In this document: positions 7,651-15,168 of the stretch, piece by piece | How the letters are laid out: the number at the start of each line of letters is the position of its first letter | Numbering within the stretch: position 1 is the first letter of the stretch | Program-made: the position numbers and the translations under genes | Source of the DNA: Olsenella uli DSM 7084 | GTDB lineage: Bacteria; Actinomycetota; Coriobacteriia; Coriobacteriales; Atopobiaceae | Length of the DNA stretch: 64,000 nucleotides | NCBI RefSeq assembly: GCF_000143845.1 | Contig: NC_014363.1 | Location: 1,535,186-1,599,185 of the forward strand | Reading direction: 5' to 3' | The notes under the pieces: generated by a model | Databases searched by the model: none | Told to the model about the DNA's origin: nothing | What the model saw: the letters and a program-made list of their open reading frames with translations, nothing else

Positions 7651-9897
7651 CTACACCTCCGAGGATGCGGGATGGGTACGGAAAGGACCGGTCAGGACAT
7701 CGAGGGCACCGTGCATGCCGGACTCCCAGGACGCATCCCTCCCCTGGGCGTGATAGCTGCTGGCCGTCTTCTCGCCAACCGTGTGGGAGGCGCCTCGCCC
7801 CGACGCCGACGCAGCCTTGGGCCTGGTTCCCCCGCCGCGCTCCGCGTTGGCAAGGCGACGCTCCACGAGGGAGACGATCCTGATGAGGGGCAGCGTGACG
7901 ATGAGGTAGTAGATGGCGGCGGCCATGTACGGGGTGATGTTGCCCGAGACCGTGGTGAGGTTCTTGGAGAACATCATGAGTTCCATGACGCCGACGGAGG
8001 ACAGAAGCGACGTGTCCTTGTAGGACGTGATGAAGTCCGAGGTGACGGTAGGGATGACGCGGCGCACCGTCTGCGGCAGGATGATCGAGAGCATGGTCTG
8101 CGCGCGGTTCATACCCAGCGAGGCGGCGGCCTCGTACTGGCCCTGGGGGATGGACTGGATGCCAGCGCGGAAGATCTCGGCGAGGTAGGCCGAGGAGTTG
8201 ATGGCCATGACCATGACGCCCAGCACGTTGTTGTCGATGTTGATGCCCATCATCGGCAGGCCGAAGAACATGATGTAGATCTGCAGGAACAGCGGCGTGC
8301 CGCGCAGGACATTGATGTAGACGGCGGCCACGCCGCGCGCGAGGCGCACGCCTGAGATCTTCATGATGGCGAAGAGCAGGCCCAGCAGGATGGCGAACGG
8401 GTACGCGACGATGACGATGCCCAGGCACACCAGCCAGCCGCCAAAGAGGGAGACGAAGGAGGTCACCAGGAGCTGGGGCTTGAAGAACATGCCCAAAAAC
8501 GGCACCGAGTTCCAGGCCGCAACCCACCCTTGGCCGTCAAGCCAGTTGACGACCTGCTGGACGGGCGTGTTGGCGATGACGGAGATGGACGGCGAGTCCT
8601 CCAGCTTGGCCTCCGTGCCTGCGGCTGTGGTGTAGCTGCCGCCGACGACGTAGGCGCCACCCTCGGCGGGGAACTGCATGTCCGTGACCTCGAGCCTGAG
8701 GAGGGAGCCTGCGGGGACCGGCGCCGCGAAGCTGACGGTGACGCTGCTGCCGCTGGCCTTCGCGTCACCGTCGACGTTCAGGCGGTTGAGGCCGTCGAGG
8801 ACGGTGACGCGGGTCGTGGAGCCTTCGAAGGTCGAGCCCTCGGGCAGGCTCAGCGTGACGGAGGAGATCCCACCATCCACGTTGACGGTCCCCTCCCAGG
8901 TGAGACGGGTGTTCATGGCACCGATGACGCCGCTGCCGCCAGACTCGTTCGGACGTGCGGTGGCCTTCTGGACCTCGATCGTGCCCGCACCGCCCGCAGC
9001 GCCTGTCGCAGGGGACGGCTGCGACGTGGACGTCGCCGCAGGCGTGGGCGCACCGGACTCTTCGCTCTCGCCGAACCACTTGGCCTCAAGCGTTGAGAGC
9101 GTGCCGTCCTCGCGACAGGAGGCGAGTGCGGCGTCCAGGGCGGAGGTGAGGCCGGGGTTGGCCTTGGAGACGACGATGCCGTACTGCTCCCCGGTCGCGA
9201 TCTCCCGTGCGACCTTGAGGTCGGTATAGGCGTTGAGGCACTCGTAGCGCATGACCGGCAGGTCGGCGATCGCCGCCGCGTACAGCCCGGTCTGAACGCC
9301 CGTCAGCGCCTGGATGGGGTCGTCCAGCGCGACCACGGTGGCGCGGGGCAGGTTCTCGCGTGCCCAGGACTCGCCGGTCGTGCCGGCTTGGACGGCGATG
9401 CTCGAGGTCGCATCGTCGAGTGCGGAGACGTCCGCCGAAACGGAGTCCGCCAGCTGGGCCGAGGTCACGATCCCCTGGTTGGAGTCGATGTAGGCGTCCG
9501 TGAAGTCGATCTCCTGCCTGCGCTCGTCGGTGATGGTGAAGTTGGACGCCCCGACGTCCGCCTTGCCACCCTGCTGGATGGTGGGGATGATGGAGTCGAA
9601 CTTGAGGGGCGGAAGGAACTCGCACTCAAGCCCCATCTTCTGGGCCAGCTCCTGCATGAGCTCGACCTCGAAGCCCTTGGCGACGCCGTCCTCCATGTAG
9701 TCGAAGGGCGGGTTGGCGAGGTCGGAGACGACGGTGAGCGTGCCTTCCTTGACGGTCGTGTAGCCGTCGGCAGACGCGGCAGGATCTGGGGCGGCAGGCT
9801 CCGACGCACAGCCCGAGAGCAGCAGCGACGCCGCGAGTACCAACGTACCTACGAGCACGGTCAGGGCCGACCTCCGCCTAGCAAGTGTAACGTCCAT
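7651..9897 (-). CDS. Fused lipoprotein substrate-binding protein and amino-acid ABC permease
   Basis: A 748-residue single-chain importer component. A signal peptide with lipobox LLLSGC (Cys30) is followed by a family 3 solute-binding domain (about 48-275, with NPPFDYMEDGVAKGFEVEL). A Ser/Thr/Pro/Ala linker (280-305) and a region predicted to be beta-rich (about 305-440) come next, then the permease (about 470-700), with the EAA loop YEAAASLGMNRAQTMLSIILPQ at 588-609. The cytoplasmic tail is Ser/Gly-rich. Fusion of binding protein to permease is known from GlnP-type systems, but the beta region between them is not part of that plan. The start ATG follows GGGAGGAG; upstream codons in frame are ignored for lack of a site. 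It is transcribed from the promoter at 9984-10012 with the ATPase gene. Confidence 0.9.
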   Translation of the reverse strand: MDVTLARRRSALTVLVGTLVLAASLLLSGCASEPAAPDPAASADGYTTVKEGTLTVVSDLANPPFDYMEDGVAKGFEVELMQELAQKMGLECEFLPPLKFDSIIPTIQQGGKADVGASNFTITDERRQEIDFTDAYIDSNQGIVTSAQLADSVSADVSALDDATSSIAVQAGTTGESWARENLPRATVVALDDPIQALTGVQTGLYAAAIADLPVMRYECLNAYTDLKVAREIATGEQYGIVVSKANPGLTSALDAALASCREDGTLSTLEAKWFGESEESGAPTPAATSTSQPSPATGAAGGAGTIEVQKATARPNESGGSGVIGAMNTRLTWEGTVNVDGGISSVTLSLPEGSTFEGSTTRVTVLDGLNRLNVDGDAKASGSSVTVSFAAPVPAGSLLRLEVTDMQFPAEGGAYVVGGSYTTAAGTEAKLEDSPSISVIANTPVQQVVNWLDGQGWVAAWNSVPFLGMFFKPQLLVTSFVSLFGGWLVCLGIVIVAYPFAILLGLLFAIMKISGVRLARGVAAVYINVLRGTPLFLQIYIMFFGLPMMGINIDNNVLGVMVMAINSSAYLAEIFRAGIQSIPQGQYEAAASLGMNRAQTMLSIILPQTVRRVIPTVTSDFITSYKDTSLLSSVGVMELMMFSKNLTTVSGNITPYMAAAIYYLIVTLPLIRIVSLVERRLANAERGGGTRPKAASASGRGASHTVGEKTASSYHAQGRDASWESGMHGALDVLTGPFRTHPASSEV

Positions 9898-9983
9898 GTG
9901 GCTCCTCCCACAGGAATCTGCGGCGACGCGGGGGTTGCCCCCACGCAAGCGTCGATATGTCGACATCTTATTTTAAAAGCGTA

Positions 9984-10012
9984 ATTATATTGGCTTTTTG
10001 CATATATTGAAA
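9984..10012 (-). promoter_or_regulatory. Sigma-70-type promoter of the amino-acid importer operon
   Basis: Read on the minus strand, TTTCAA (10007-10012) and a perfect TATAAT (9984-9989) are spaced by exactly 17 bp in an AT-rich stretch. They lie about 87 bp upstream of the lipoprotein start. This separates the importer operon from glnA, which ends at 10114 on the same strand. Confidence 0.75.
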
Positions 10013-10113
10013 CATATACGCGACCACTTCCTGAAAGGAGCGCCAGAGAAGGCGACGTGCACGGGCGTGCGCCGCCTTGGCATGCCACGGGCGGTCCAGA
10101 GTCCACGCGCCGG

Positions 10114-11460
10114 CTAGACGCCTGCGTAATAGTTGGCGCACTCCCAGTCGGTGACGACGGAGCAGAACTCGTCCCACTCCTTGCGCTTCTCGCTGACGAG
10201 ATACTCGAAGATGTGGTCGCCCAGGGTATCGCGCATGAGCTCGCTGCGCTCGAAGATGTCGACGGCCTCGCCCAGCGTGCGCGGCAGGCGCTGCATGCCG
10301 GCCGACGCGCGCTCCTCGGGGCTCATGGCATTGGGATCGACCTGGGCCTCGTCCGGCAGGGCGAGCCCCTCCTCGACGCCGCGAAGCCCGGCCGCCAGGG
10401 TCACTGCGAGCGCAAGGTAGGGATTGGCCGTGGGGTCGGGACTGCGCAGCTCGATGCGCGTGGATTGGTGCTTGCCTGGCTTGTGCGTGGGAATGCGCAC
10501 GAGGGTCGCACGGTTCTTCCGTCCCCAGGTGGTGTACAGCGGCACCTCGCCATTGGCGACGAGGCGCTTGTACGAGTTGACCGTCGGGTTTGTGACGAGG
10601 GTGAACTCGGGCGCATAGCGCAGGATGCCCGCCACGTAGCCCTGCCCCACCGGGGACAGGTGGGCGCTGTTCTCGGTCTTGGGAGCCCAGAACAGGTTGT
10701 CGCCCTCGTGGTCGAAGAGCGACTGGTAGAGGAACATGCCCGACCCGGAGCAGTCGCCCAGGGGCTTGGGCATGAACGAGGCCATCATGCCGTGCTCGAA
10801 CGCCTGCTGGCGAATGACCAGGCGTGAGGTGACGATGTTGTCGGCACTGGCGACGGCCTCGGCAAAGCGCAACTCTATGCCGTTCTGGGAAGGCGCGTTC
10901 GAGTGGTAGGAGTACGCCACGGGAATCGACATCTTCTCAAGGTTGAGCGTGGTCTCGCGACGCAGGTCGGTCGACGCGTCCGATGAGGTGAGGTCAAAGT
11001 AGCCCGCCTGGTCGAGCGGCACGGGCACGGGGGCCTTGGACTTGTCGAAGTAGAAGTACTCAAGCTTGGGGCCCACGTTCATGACATAGCCGCACTCGTC
11101 TGCCTTGCGGAATACGTGCTGCAGGCAGGAGCGGGGGTCTCCGTCGAACGGCTCGCGCGACGGGGTGCGGATATCGCAGAAAACGCGCGCCGCCCCCCTC
11201 TCCTCAGGGCGCCAGGGAAGCACCTGGAACGTCGTCGGGTCGGGAAATGCGAGCATGTCGGACTCGCACTGCGGGACAAAGCCCTGGACCGACGAGCCGT
11301 CGAAGCCAATGCCCTCCTCGAAGGCCTCCTCGAGGTCCTCTGCCGAGATGGAGAACGACTTGAGGTTGCCGAGCACATCGGTGAACCACAGGCGGATGAA
11401 GCGAATGTCACGCTCCTCGACCGTCCTCAGGACAAAGTCGACGTTCCTATCACCACTCAT
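10114..11460 (-). CDS. glnA: Glutamine synthetase, type I
   Basis: A 448-residue cytoplasmic enzyme that makes glutamine from glutamate, ammonia and ATP. Visible motifs are the N-terminal GFDGSSVQGF latch loop, LEYFYFD at the metal site, GSGMFLYQSLF, NPTVNSYKR, the ATP-site RIPTHKPGKHQSTRIELRSPD region and NPYLALAVTLAAGL. The length and the lack of the adenylylation segment (NLYDLPPEE type) indicate the GSI-alpha class, controlled by feedback rather than by covalent AMP. The start ATG at 11460 follows GGGAGGG; the frame extends further upstream but lacks a ribosome site. A polar amino-acid importer follows on the same strand from its own promoter, so nitrogen metabolism genes are grouped. Confidence 0.95.
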   Translation of the reverse strand: MSGDRNVDFVLRTVEERDIRFIRLWFTDVLGNLKSFSISAEDLEEAFEEGIGFDGSSVQGFVPQCESDMLAFPDPTTFQVLPWRPEERGAARVFCDIRTPSREPFDGDPRSCLQHVFRKADECGYVMNVGPKLEYFYFDKSKAPVPVPLDQAGYFDLTSSDASTDLRRETTLNLEKMSIPVAYSYHSNAPSQNGIELRFAEAVASADNIVTSRLVIRQQAFEHGMMASFMPKPLGDCSGSGMFLYQSLFDHEGDNLFWAPKTENSAHLSPVGQGYVAGILRYAPEFTLVTNPTVNSYKRLVANGEVPLYTTWGRKNRATLVRIPTHKPGKHQSTRIELRSPDPTANPYLALAVTLAAGLRGVEEGLALPDEAQVDPNAMSPEERASAGMQRLPRTLGEAVDIFERSELMRDTLGDHIFEYLVSEKRKEWDEFCSVVTDWECANYYAGV

Positions 11461-11706
11461 GCGACGCCCTCCCAGACGACTCGGAACTACAGCGAGAAGA
11501 GCCACGGCCCACCCGAACCTACGACCTACCTTTACATACCGAGATTACGCCTCTGTTACCGTCCGCAGACGGAAGAAAAAGCGGACCCGCCGTGGCAAGC
11601 CCGCAAGATTGTAACAATAACTGAACTTGTGTGCGAACGCCCGGCCATACGGGCGCTCCGGGGCCACCTCGCAAGGCCCCGGCCGCGGGGCCCCCGCAGC
11701 GAGGCC

Positions 11707-11922
11707 CTATGTGGAGGCCTTCCCACCCCGCTTGTCCAAGGCGGCGTCCACGTGCTCGAGCATGTCCTGAGCCACGGAGCAGCTGCCTCCCGTCGCATGC
11801 GCGCTGCAGCCAGCGCTCGACGAGCACGAGGAGCATTCGCTGCCCCCCTTGCGGAACGAGCGCACGCATGCCACCAGCACGGACAGCACGGCAACGATGA
11901 CGACTATGTCGACCAGACTCAT
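11707..11922 (-). CDS. FeoB-associated Cys-rich membrane protein
   Basis: A 71-residue protein with one N-terminal transmembrane helix (LVDIVVIVAVLSVLVACV) and a cytoplasmic tail rich in cysteine: CSSCSSSAGC, then CS further on, spread with Ser/Gly/His. This is the layout of the small FeoB-associated Cys-rich proteins found beside feoB in many anaerobes, thought to help handle ferrous iron. Here it is about 10 kb from feoB but next to a flavodoxin and a DUF3793 gene, which are also iron-linked. The start at 11922 follows GGGAGG. The longer open frame upstream is not used, judging by its composition. Confidence 0.8.
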   Translation of the reverse strand: MSLVDIVVIVAVLSVLVACVRSFRKGGSECSSCSSSAGCSAHATGGSCSVAQDMLEHVDAALDKRGGKAST

Positions 11923-12134
11923 GGGCGAAACCTCCCGCAGGATCAGGGACCTCGACCGGATCTCGAACTCAGGCAAGGTGGGAACCTCAGTTAGCCACGA
12001 TAAACTATACCCACCGACCCGTCGCCTCGCCCATCCGTCACAACAGGCACACGGAGCAAGCACAACACAGCACCCCGGAGGCGCGAAAACGTCCGTCCGG
12101 GACAGGCGCGCTGCACGATGCAGGGCAGAAAGTG

Positions 12135-12539
12135 CTAGGCAGAGAGCTTCTCGCCCAGCTTCCTGAGGCGCTCGAGGGCCTCGTCGTCAGGCTCCAGGTT
12201 GGCGATGACGGTGTCGACCACGTTGACGCCCGCCTGCTCGGCAGCGTCCTTCCAGGTCTCCATCCACTCGCCCGTGCCCCAGTCGTAGCTGCCGAAGAGT
12301 GCGACGGGCCTGTCGCCGAAGGACCCCACGCAGTCACCCCAGACCTCCTCGAAGTCCGGATCGAGCTCCTCGGCGCCCATGGCGGGGCAACCGAACGCAA
12401 AGGCATCATAGTCGGTGACGCTACCTGCGGAAAACGAGGACACCTCGATGGCATCGGTTCCCGCGGCCTCGGCAATGGCGTTGGCCATGGCCTCAGTGTT
12501 CCCGGACTGGCTCCAATAGACGACTGCCACCTTGCTCAT
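12135..12539 (-). CDS. Short-chain flavodoxin
   Basis: A 134-residue FMN-binding electron carrier that can replace ferredoxin when iron is scarce. The phosphate-binding loop is WSQSGNTEAMA near the N-terminus, and the second FMN loop region is FGSYDWGTGEWMETW. The start ATG follows AGGAGG at ideal distance. The gene lies between a DUF3793 gene and the FeoB-associated Cys-rich gene, all on the minus strand, and probably belongs to one iron-responsive group. Confidence 0.92.
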   Translation of the reverse strand: MSKVAVVYWSQSGNTEAMANAIAEAAGTDAIEVSSFSAGSVTDYDAFAFGCPAMGAEELDPDFEEVWGDCVGSFGDRPVALFGSYDWGTGEWMETWKDAAEQAGVNVVDTVIANLEPDDEALERLRKLGEKLSA

Positions 12540-12659
12540 GATTTCCTCCTGTGCTCTCGTATACGTCTTGTCTTGCAACGCGTCTCGTGCCAACCTGCAC
12601 GCCGGATCCCGGTACCCGCTGCACTGGGCCCCTGGCACGCTGGACCCCGATCCTCGAAT

Positions 12660-13364
12660 CTACGCCGCCGCACCCCCCCTCCCGCGCAGCAGTGACGCGA
12701 GCGTCGCGCCGTACGCGAAGCGCTCGCGGCAGCGTTCCTCTTGCATGCGCAGCCGACCGAACTCCCGTCGCGCCTCCTCCACGTCGCCGTATGCCTTCCA
12801 CGGCCCACGGCAGGTCTCCCTGCCGCCGCACATAAAACCGATGACGTCCGCGAGCGGATAGCCCAGGACCAGCCCAATCTCATGGGGGAACGCCAGACGT
12901 CCCCGGTGGCCGCCACGTCGCATGTGGTCATGACAACCGAAGAACGCGCGCAGGCCCCGGGAGAAGGACCCCATCAGCCGATCGGCATCCCGCACGTCAT
13001 GGCCCGCCGCTCGGAGCAGCTCGCGCTTGTCCGCATCTCTGAGGACGGAGGTCACCAGATCCCTGCGCCAGACCAGGAGGTTGAGGCGACGACCCGTGCG
13101 GCCCACGCAGGCAAGGGATATGCCAAATCCCGGCAGCAGGCGAGCGTAGGTGTCGACCACCCTGCCAACCGCAGCACCACCATCGCCAAGGACGGCACCG
13201 GGATCAAACGAGAAGAGCGCCGAGGGCTTCGCGCCCGCGATGACGCCCGCGGCACAGCAGACGAGGCACGAGGCGAAGCGATGGCAGAGGAGGCTTTCTC
13301 TCGGGTTGCAGCCCGTAAGTGACGTCGGCTCGCACGTAACGGATAGTGCGCCAAGATCGCTCAT
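12660..13364 (-). CDS. DUF3793 family protein
   Basis: A 234-residue protein of unknown function. The family hallmark FPHEIGLVLGYPLADVIGFM is present (about 165-185), followed by CRGPWKAYGDVEEARREFGRL; a Cys-rich N-terminal part contains SLLCHRFASCLVCCAAGVIAG. DUF3793 genes usually sit beside flavodoxins or heme/iron genes in anaerobes, as here, with flavodoxin 120 bp downstream. The start ATG 13364 follows GGAGG. Its promoter (13601-13628) has the GGTAACT element shared with the feo locus, so iron control is likely. The biochemical role is not known. Confidence 0.82.
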   Translation of the reverse strand: MSDLGALSVTCEPTSLTGCNPRESLLCHRFASCLVCCAAGVIAGAKPSALFSFDPGAVLGDGGAAVGRVVDTYARLLPGFGISLACVGRTGRRLNLLVWRRDLVTSVLRDADKRELLRAAGHDVRDADRLMGSFSRGLRAFFGCHDHMRRGGHRGRLAFPHEIGLVLGYPLADVIGFMCGGRETCRGPWKAYGDVEEARREFGRLRMQEERCRERFAYGATLASLLRGRGGAAA

Positions 13365-13577
13365 GCGTGCCTCCGGCTTACAACCGACAGAGTATGCGCC
13401 GCCGGTGCAGGAAAGGGGGGAACACCGGCGGCGCGAAGACCTGTCTGCGCGCGGGGAGAGGGTCCGCTTGCACCAGGTAGAGAAAAACGCGTTGCCACGA
13501 CACGGGAGCGGCCACAGGCAAGGCCAATTGCACGGTCCCACATCGCCCAACCGCTTCAGCAAGTAAAGTTTCCTTTA

Positions 13578-13628
13578 GGTAACTCGACTTGCTGGGACAT
13601 ATAGTACACCATAGCTAACTCATTGCAA
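13578..13628 (-). promoter_or_regulatory. Promoter and putative iron-type operator for the DUF3793-flavodoxin group
   Basis: On the minus strand TTGCAA (13623-13628) and TACTAT (13601-13606) are spaced by 16 bp. Downstream, 13578-13584 carries GGTAACT on the plus strand (AGTTACC when read toward the gene). The same seven bases follow or precede the feoA2 and feoB starts. The promoter call is by eye; the operator role is inference. Confidence 0.5.
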
Positions 13629-13667
13629 GCGTCATCGCGGACTTTTTTGCGTCCCTACCCACTTCTC

Positions 13668-13755
13668 GTGCACACGATTTCAAAACGTGTGCACGAGGCT
13701 TTTCCTGAACTGGGCCTTTATCACATGCGTGCACGCGATTTCAAAACGTGTGCAC
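13668..13755. repeat. Two 27-bp palindromic repeats
   Basis: Copy 1 (13668-13694) has arms GTGCACACG and CGTGTGCAC around the loop ATTTCAAAA. Copy 2 (13729-13755) is identical except for one base in the left arm (GTGCACGCG). They are 61 bp apart in the same orientation, downstream of the MetE-like gene and upstream of the DUF3793 promoter. Each could form a 9-bp stem. No gene is visible between 13629 and 13857. Confidence 0.75.
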
Positions 13756-13857
13756 GCGATGGACTCGCACACCGCGATGCAAGGGCACAACATCGGCCCA
13801 AGGGCCAAGGCCAAGGGACAAGATCGAGGTCCGGGTCGGCCTATGGCACAAGTTCGC

Positions 13858-14994
13858 CTAACCCAATGGCGATTGGCCCCAGACGCGCTCGGCGACGCGA
13901 CGGACCAGCGCGACCTTGGCCCACTGCTCATCCTCGGTCAAGATGTTGCCCTCCTCCGTCGAGGAGAAGCCGCACTGGGTGGAGAGGCGGAGCCGATCGA
14001 GCGGAACGTACTTCTCGGCTTCGCGAATGCGGGCGACAAGGGCATCCTCGCCCTCGAGCTCTGGCGTCTTGGAGGTGACGAGCCCCAGGACGACGACCTG
14101 GTCACGAATGTGCGCGAGCGGAGCGAAGTCTCCCGAGCGCTCGGAGTCGTACTCCAGGAAGAAGCCATCGTAGTTCGCCTGGGAGAAGAGCGCCTTGGCG
14201 ATGGGACCGTAGCCGCCGGACGAGAACCAGGTGGAGCGGAAGTTCCCGCGGCAGATATGGGTCGTGATGGTCATGTCGGCAGGACGGGCCTCGAGGGCCT
14301 TGTTGATCGTGTCGACATAACGCTGCGCCAGGCGGTCGAGGTCGAAGCCCTGCCCCTCGTACGCCGCGCGCTTCCGGGCGTCGCAGAGCTCCCCCCAGCT
14401 GGTGTCATCGAACTGCAGGTAGCGGCAACCCAGGTCGTAGAAGGCCCTGATGGCATGCTGGTAGGCGACGGCGATGTCATCGAAGAGGGCGCCTTCGTCC
14501 TGATAGCGCTCTATGGGCTGGTAGCTGGCCTTGCCACGTACGCAGGGGATGAGGTGGAGCATGGAGGGCGCGGGGATGGTCAGCTTGGTGGGATAGCCGT
14601 CCGCAATCCGGACGAGCCTGCGGTAGTGCTCGAGGAAGGGATGGTCGGCGCCAAAGTCGACCCTGCCGGAGAAGCGCAGCTGGGCGCCCTTGGGCTTGGG
14701 GCCCTTGAACTCGACGGACCACCGTTCGGCATCGACGTGCTCCACGCCCTCGAGCGCCTCCAGGAAGTCCAGATGCCACATGGCACGGCGGAACTCGCCA
14801 TCGGTCACGGCCTTGAGGCCGGCCTTCTTCTCCTTCTGGACGAGATCGGCAATCGCCTCGTCCTCCACGGACGTCAGCTGGGCGCGGTCGATCCTCCCGG
14901 CAGCAAAGTCCTCGCGCGCCTGCTTGAGGCCAGCGGGACGCAGGAAGCTGCCGACGATGTCGTAGGTGTAGGGCGGCTGCTTGAGAGTGGGCAT
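13858..14994 (-). CDS. MetE-like (YxjG/YxjH-type) methyltransferase
   Basis: A 378-residue protein related to the C-terminal half of cobalamin-independent methionine synthase, a zinc-dependent barrel that moves methyl groups to a thiol. Visible are VGSFLRP at the N-terminus, VTDGEFRRAMWHLDF, YLQFDDTSWGELCD, the zinc-site segment THICRGNFRS and LSTQCGFSST near the end. Stand-alone proteins of this size are the YxjG/YxjH group, linked to methionine supply in Firmicutes. The methyl donor is not evident from the sequence. The start follows AGGAG. It is a single gene with a 174-bp leader; no S-box motif was recognised there. Confidence 0.88.
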   Translation of the reverse strand: MPTLKQPPYTYDIVGSFLRPAGLKQAREDFAAGRIDRAQLTSVEDEAIADLVQKEKKAGLKAVTDGEFRRAMWHLDFLEALEGVEHVDAERWSVEFKGPKPKGAQLRFSGRVDFGADHPFLEHYRRLVRIADGYPTKLTIPAPSMLHLIPCVRGKASYQPIERYQDEGALFDDIAVAYQHAIRAFYDLGCRYLQFDDTSWGELCDARKRAAYEGQGFDLDRLAQRYVDTINKALEARPADMTITTHICRGNFRSTWFSSGGYGPIAKALFSQANYDGFFLEYDSERSGDFAPLAHIRDQVVVLGLVTSKTPELEGEDALVARIREAEKYVPLDRLRLSTQCGFSSTEEGNILTEDEQWAKVALVRRVAERVWGQSPLG

Positions 14995-15168
14995 GGGGGC
15001 TCCTGTCGGGTGGGACTCTGTCGTGGCAAGGCCATCATGACACGTCCTCGTGGCAGGGGGTATGACGAGATTCCTATGGTCTGCTATAGCCAGAGACGAT
15101 AACGGCGGAGCACGGAGAGGTGCCCGTCACGCACTCATCGCCCGCCCGCCACTCGCGCGACACCCCTG

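Noticed and set aside
12660-13562. Longer DUF3793 product starting at 13562
   Set aside because: The additional 66 codons cover the promoter region and have no ribosome site; ATG 13364 follows GGAGG at proper spacing.
14995-15168. S-box (SAM) riboswitch before the MetE-like gene
   Set aside because: No conserved S-box core or terminator with T-run could be recognised in this leader.
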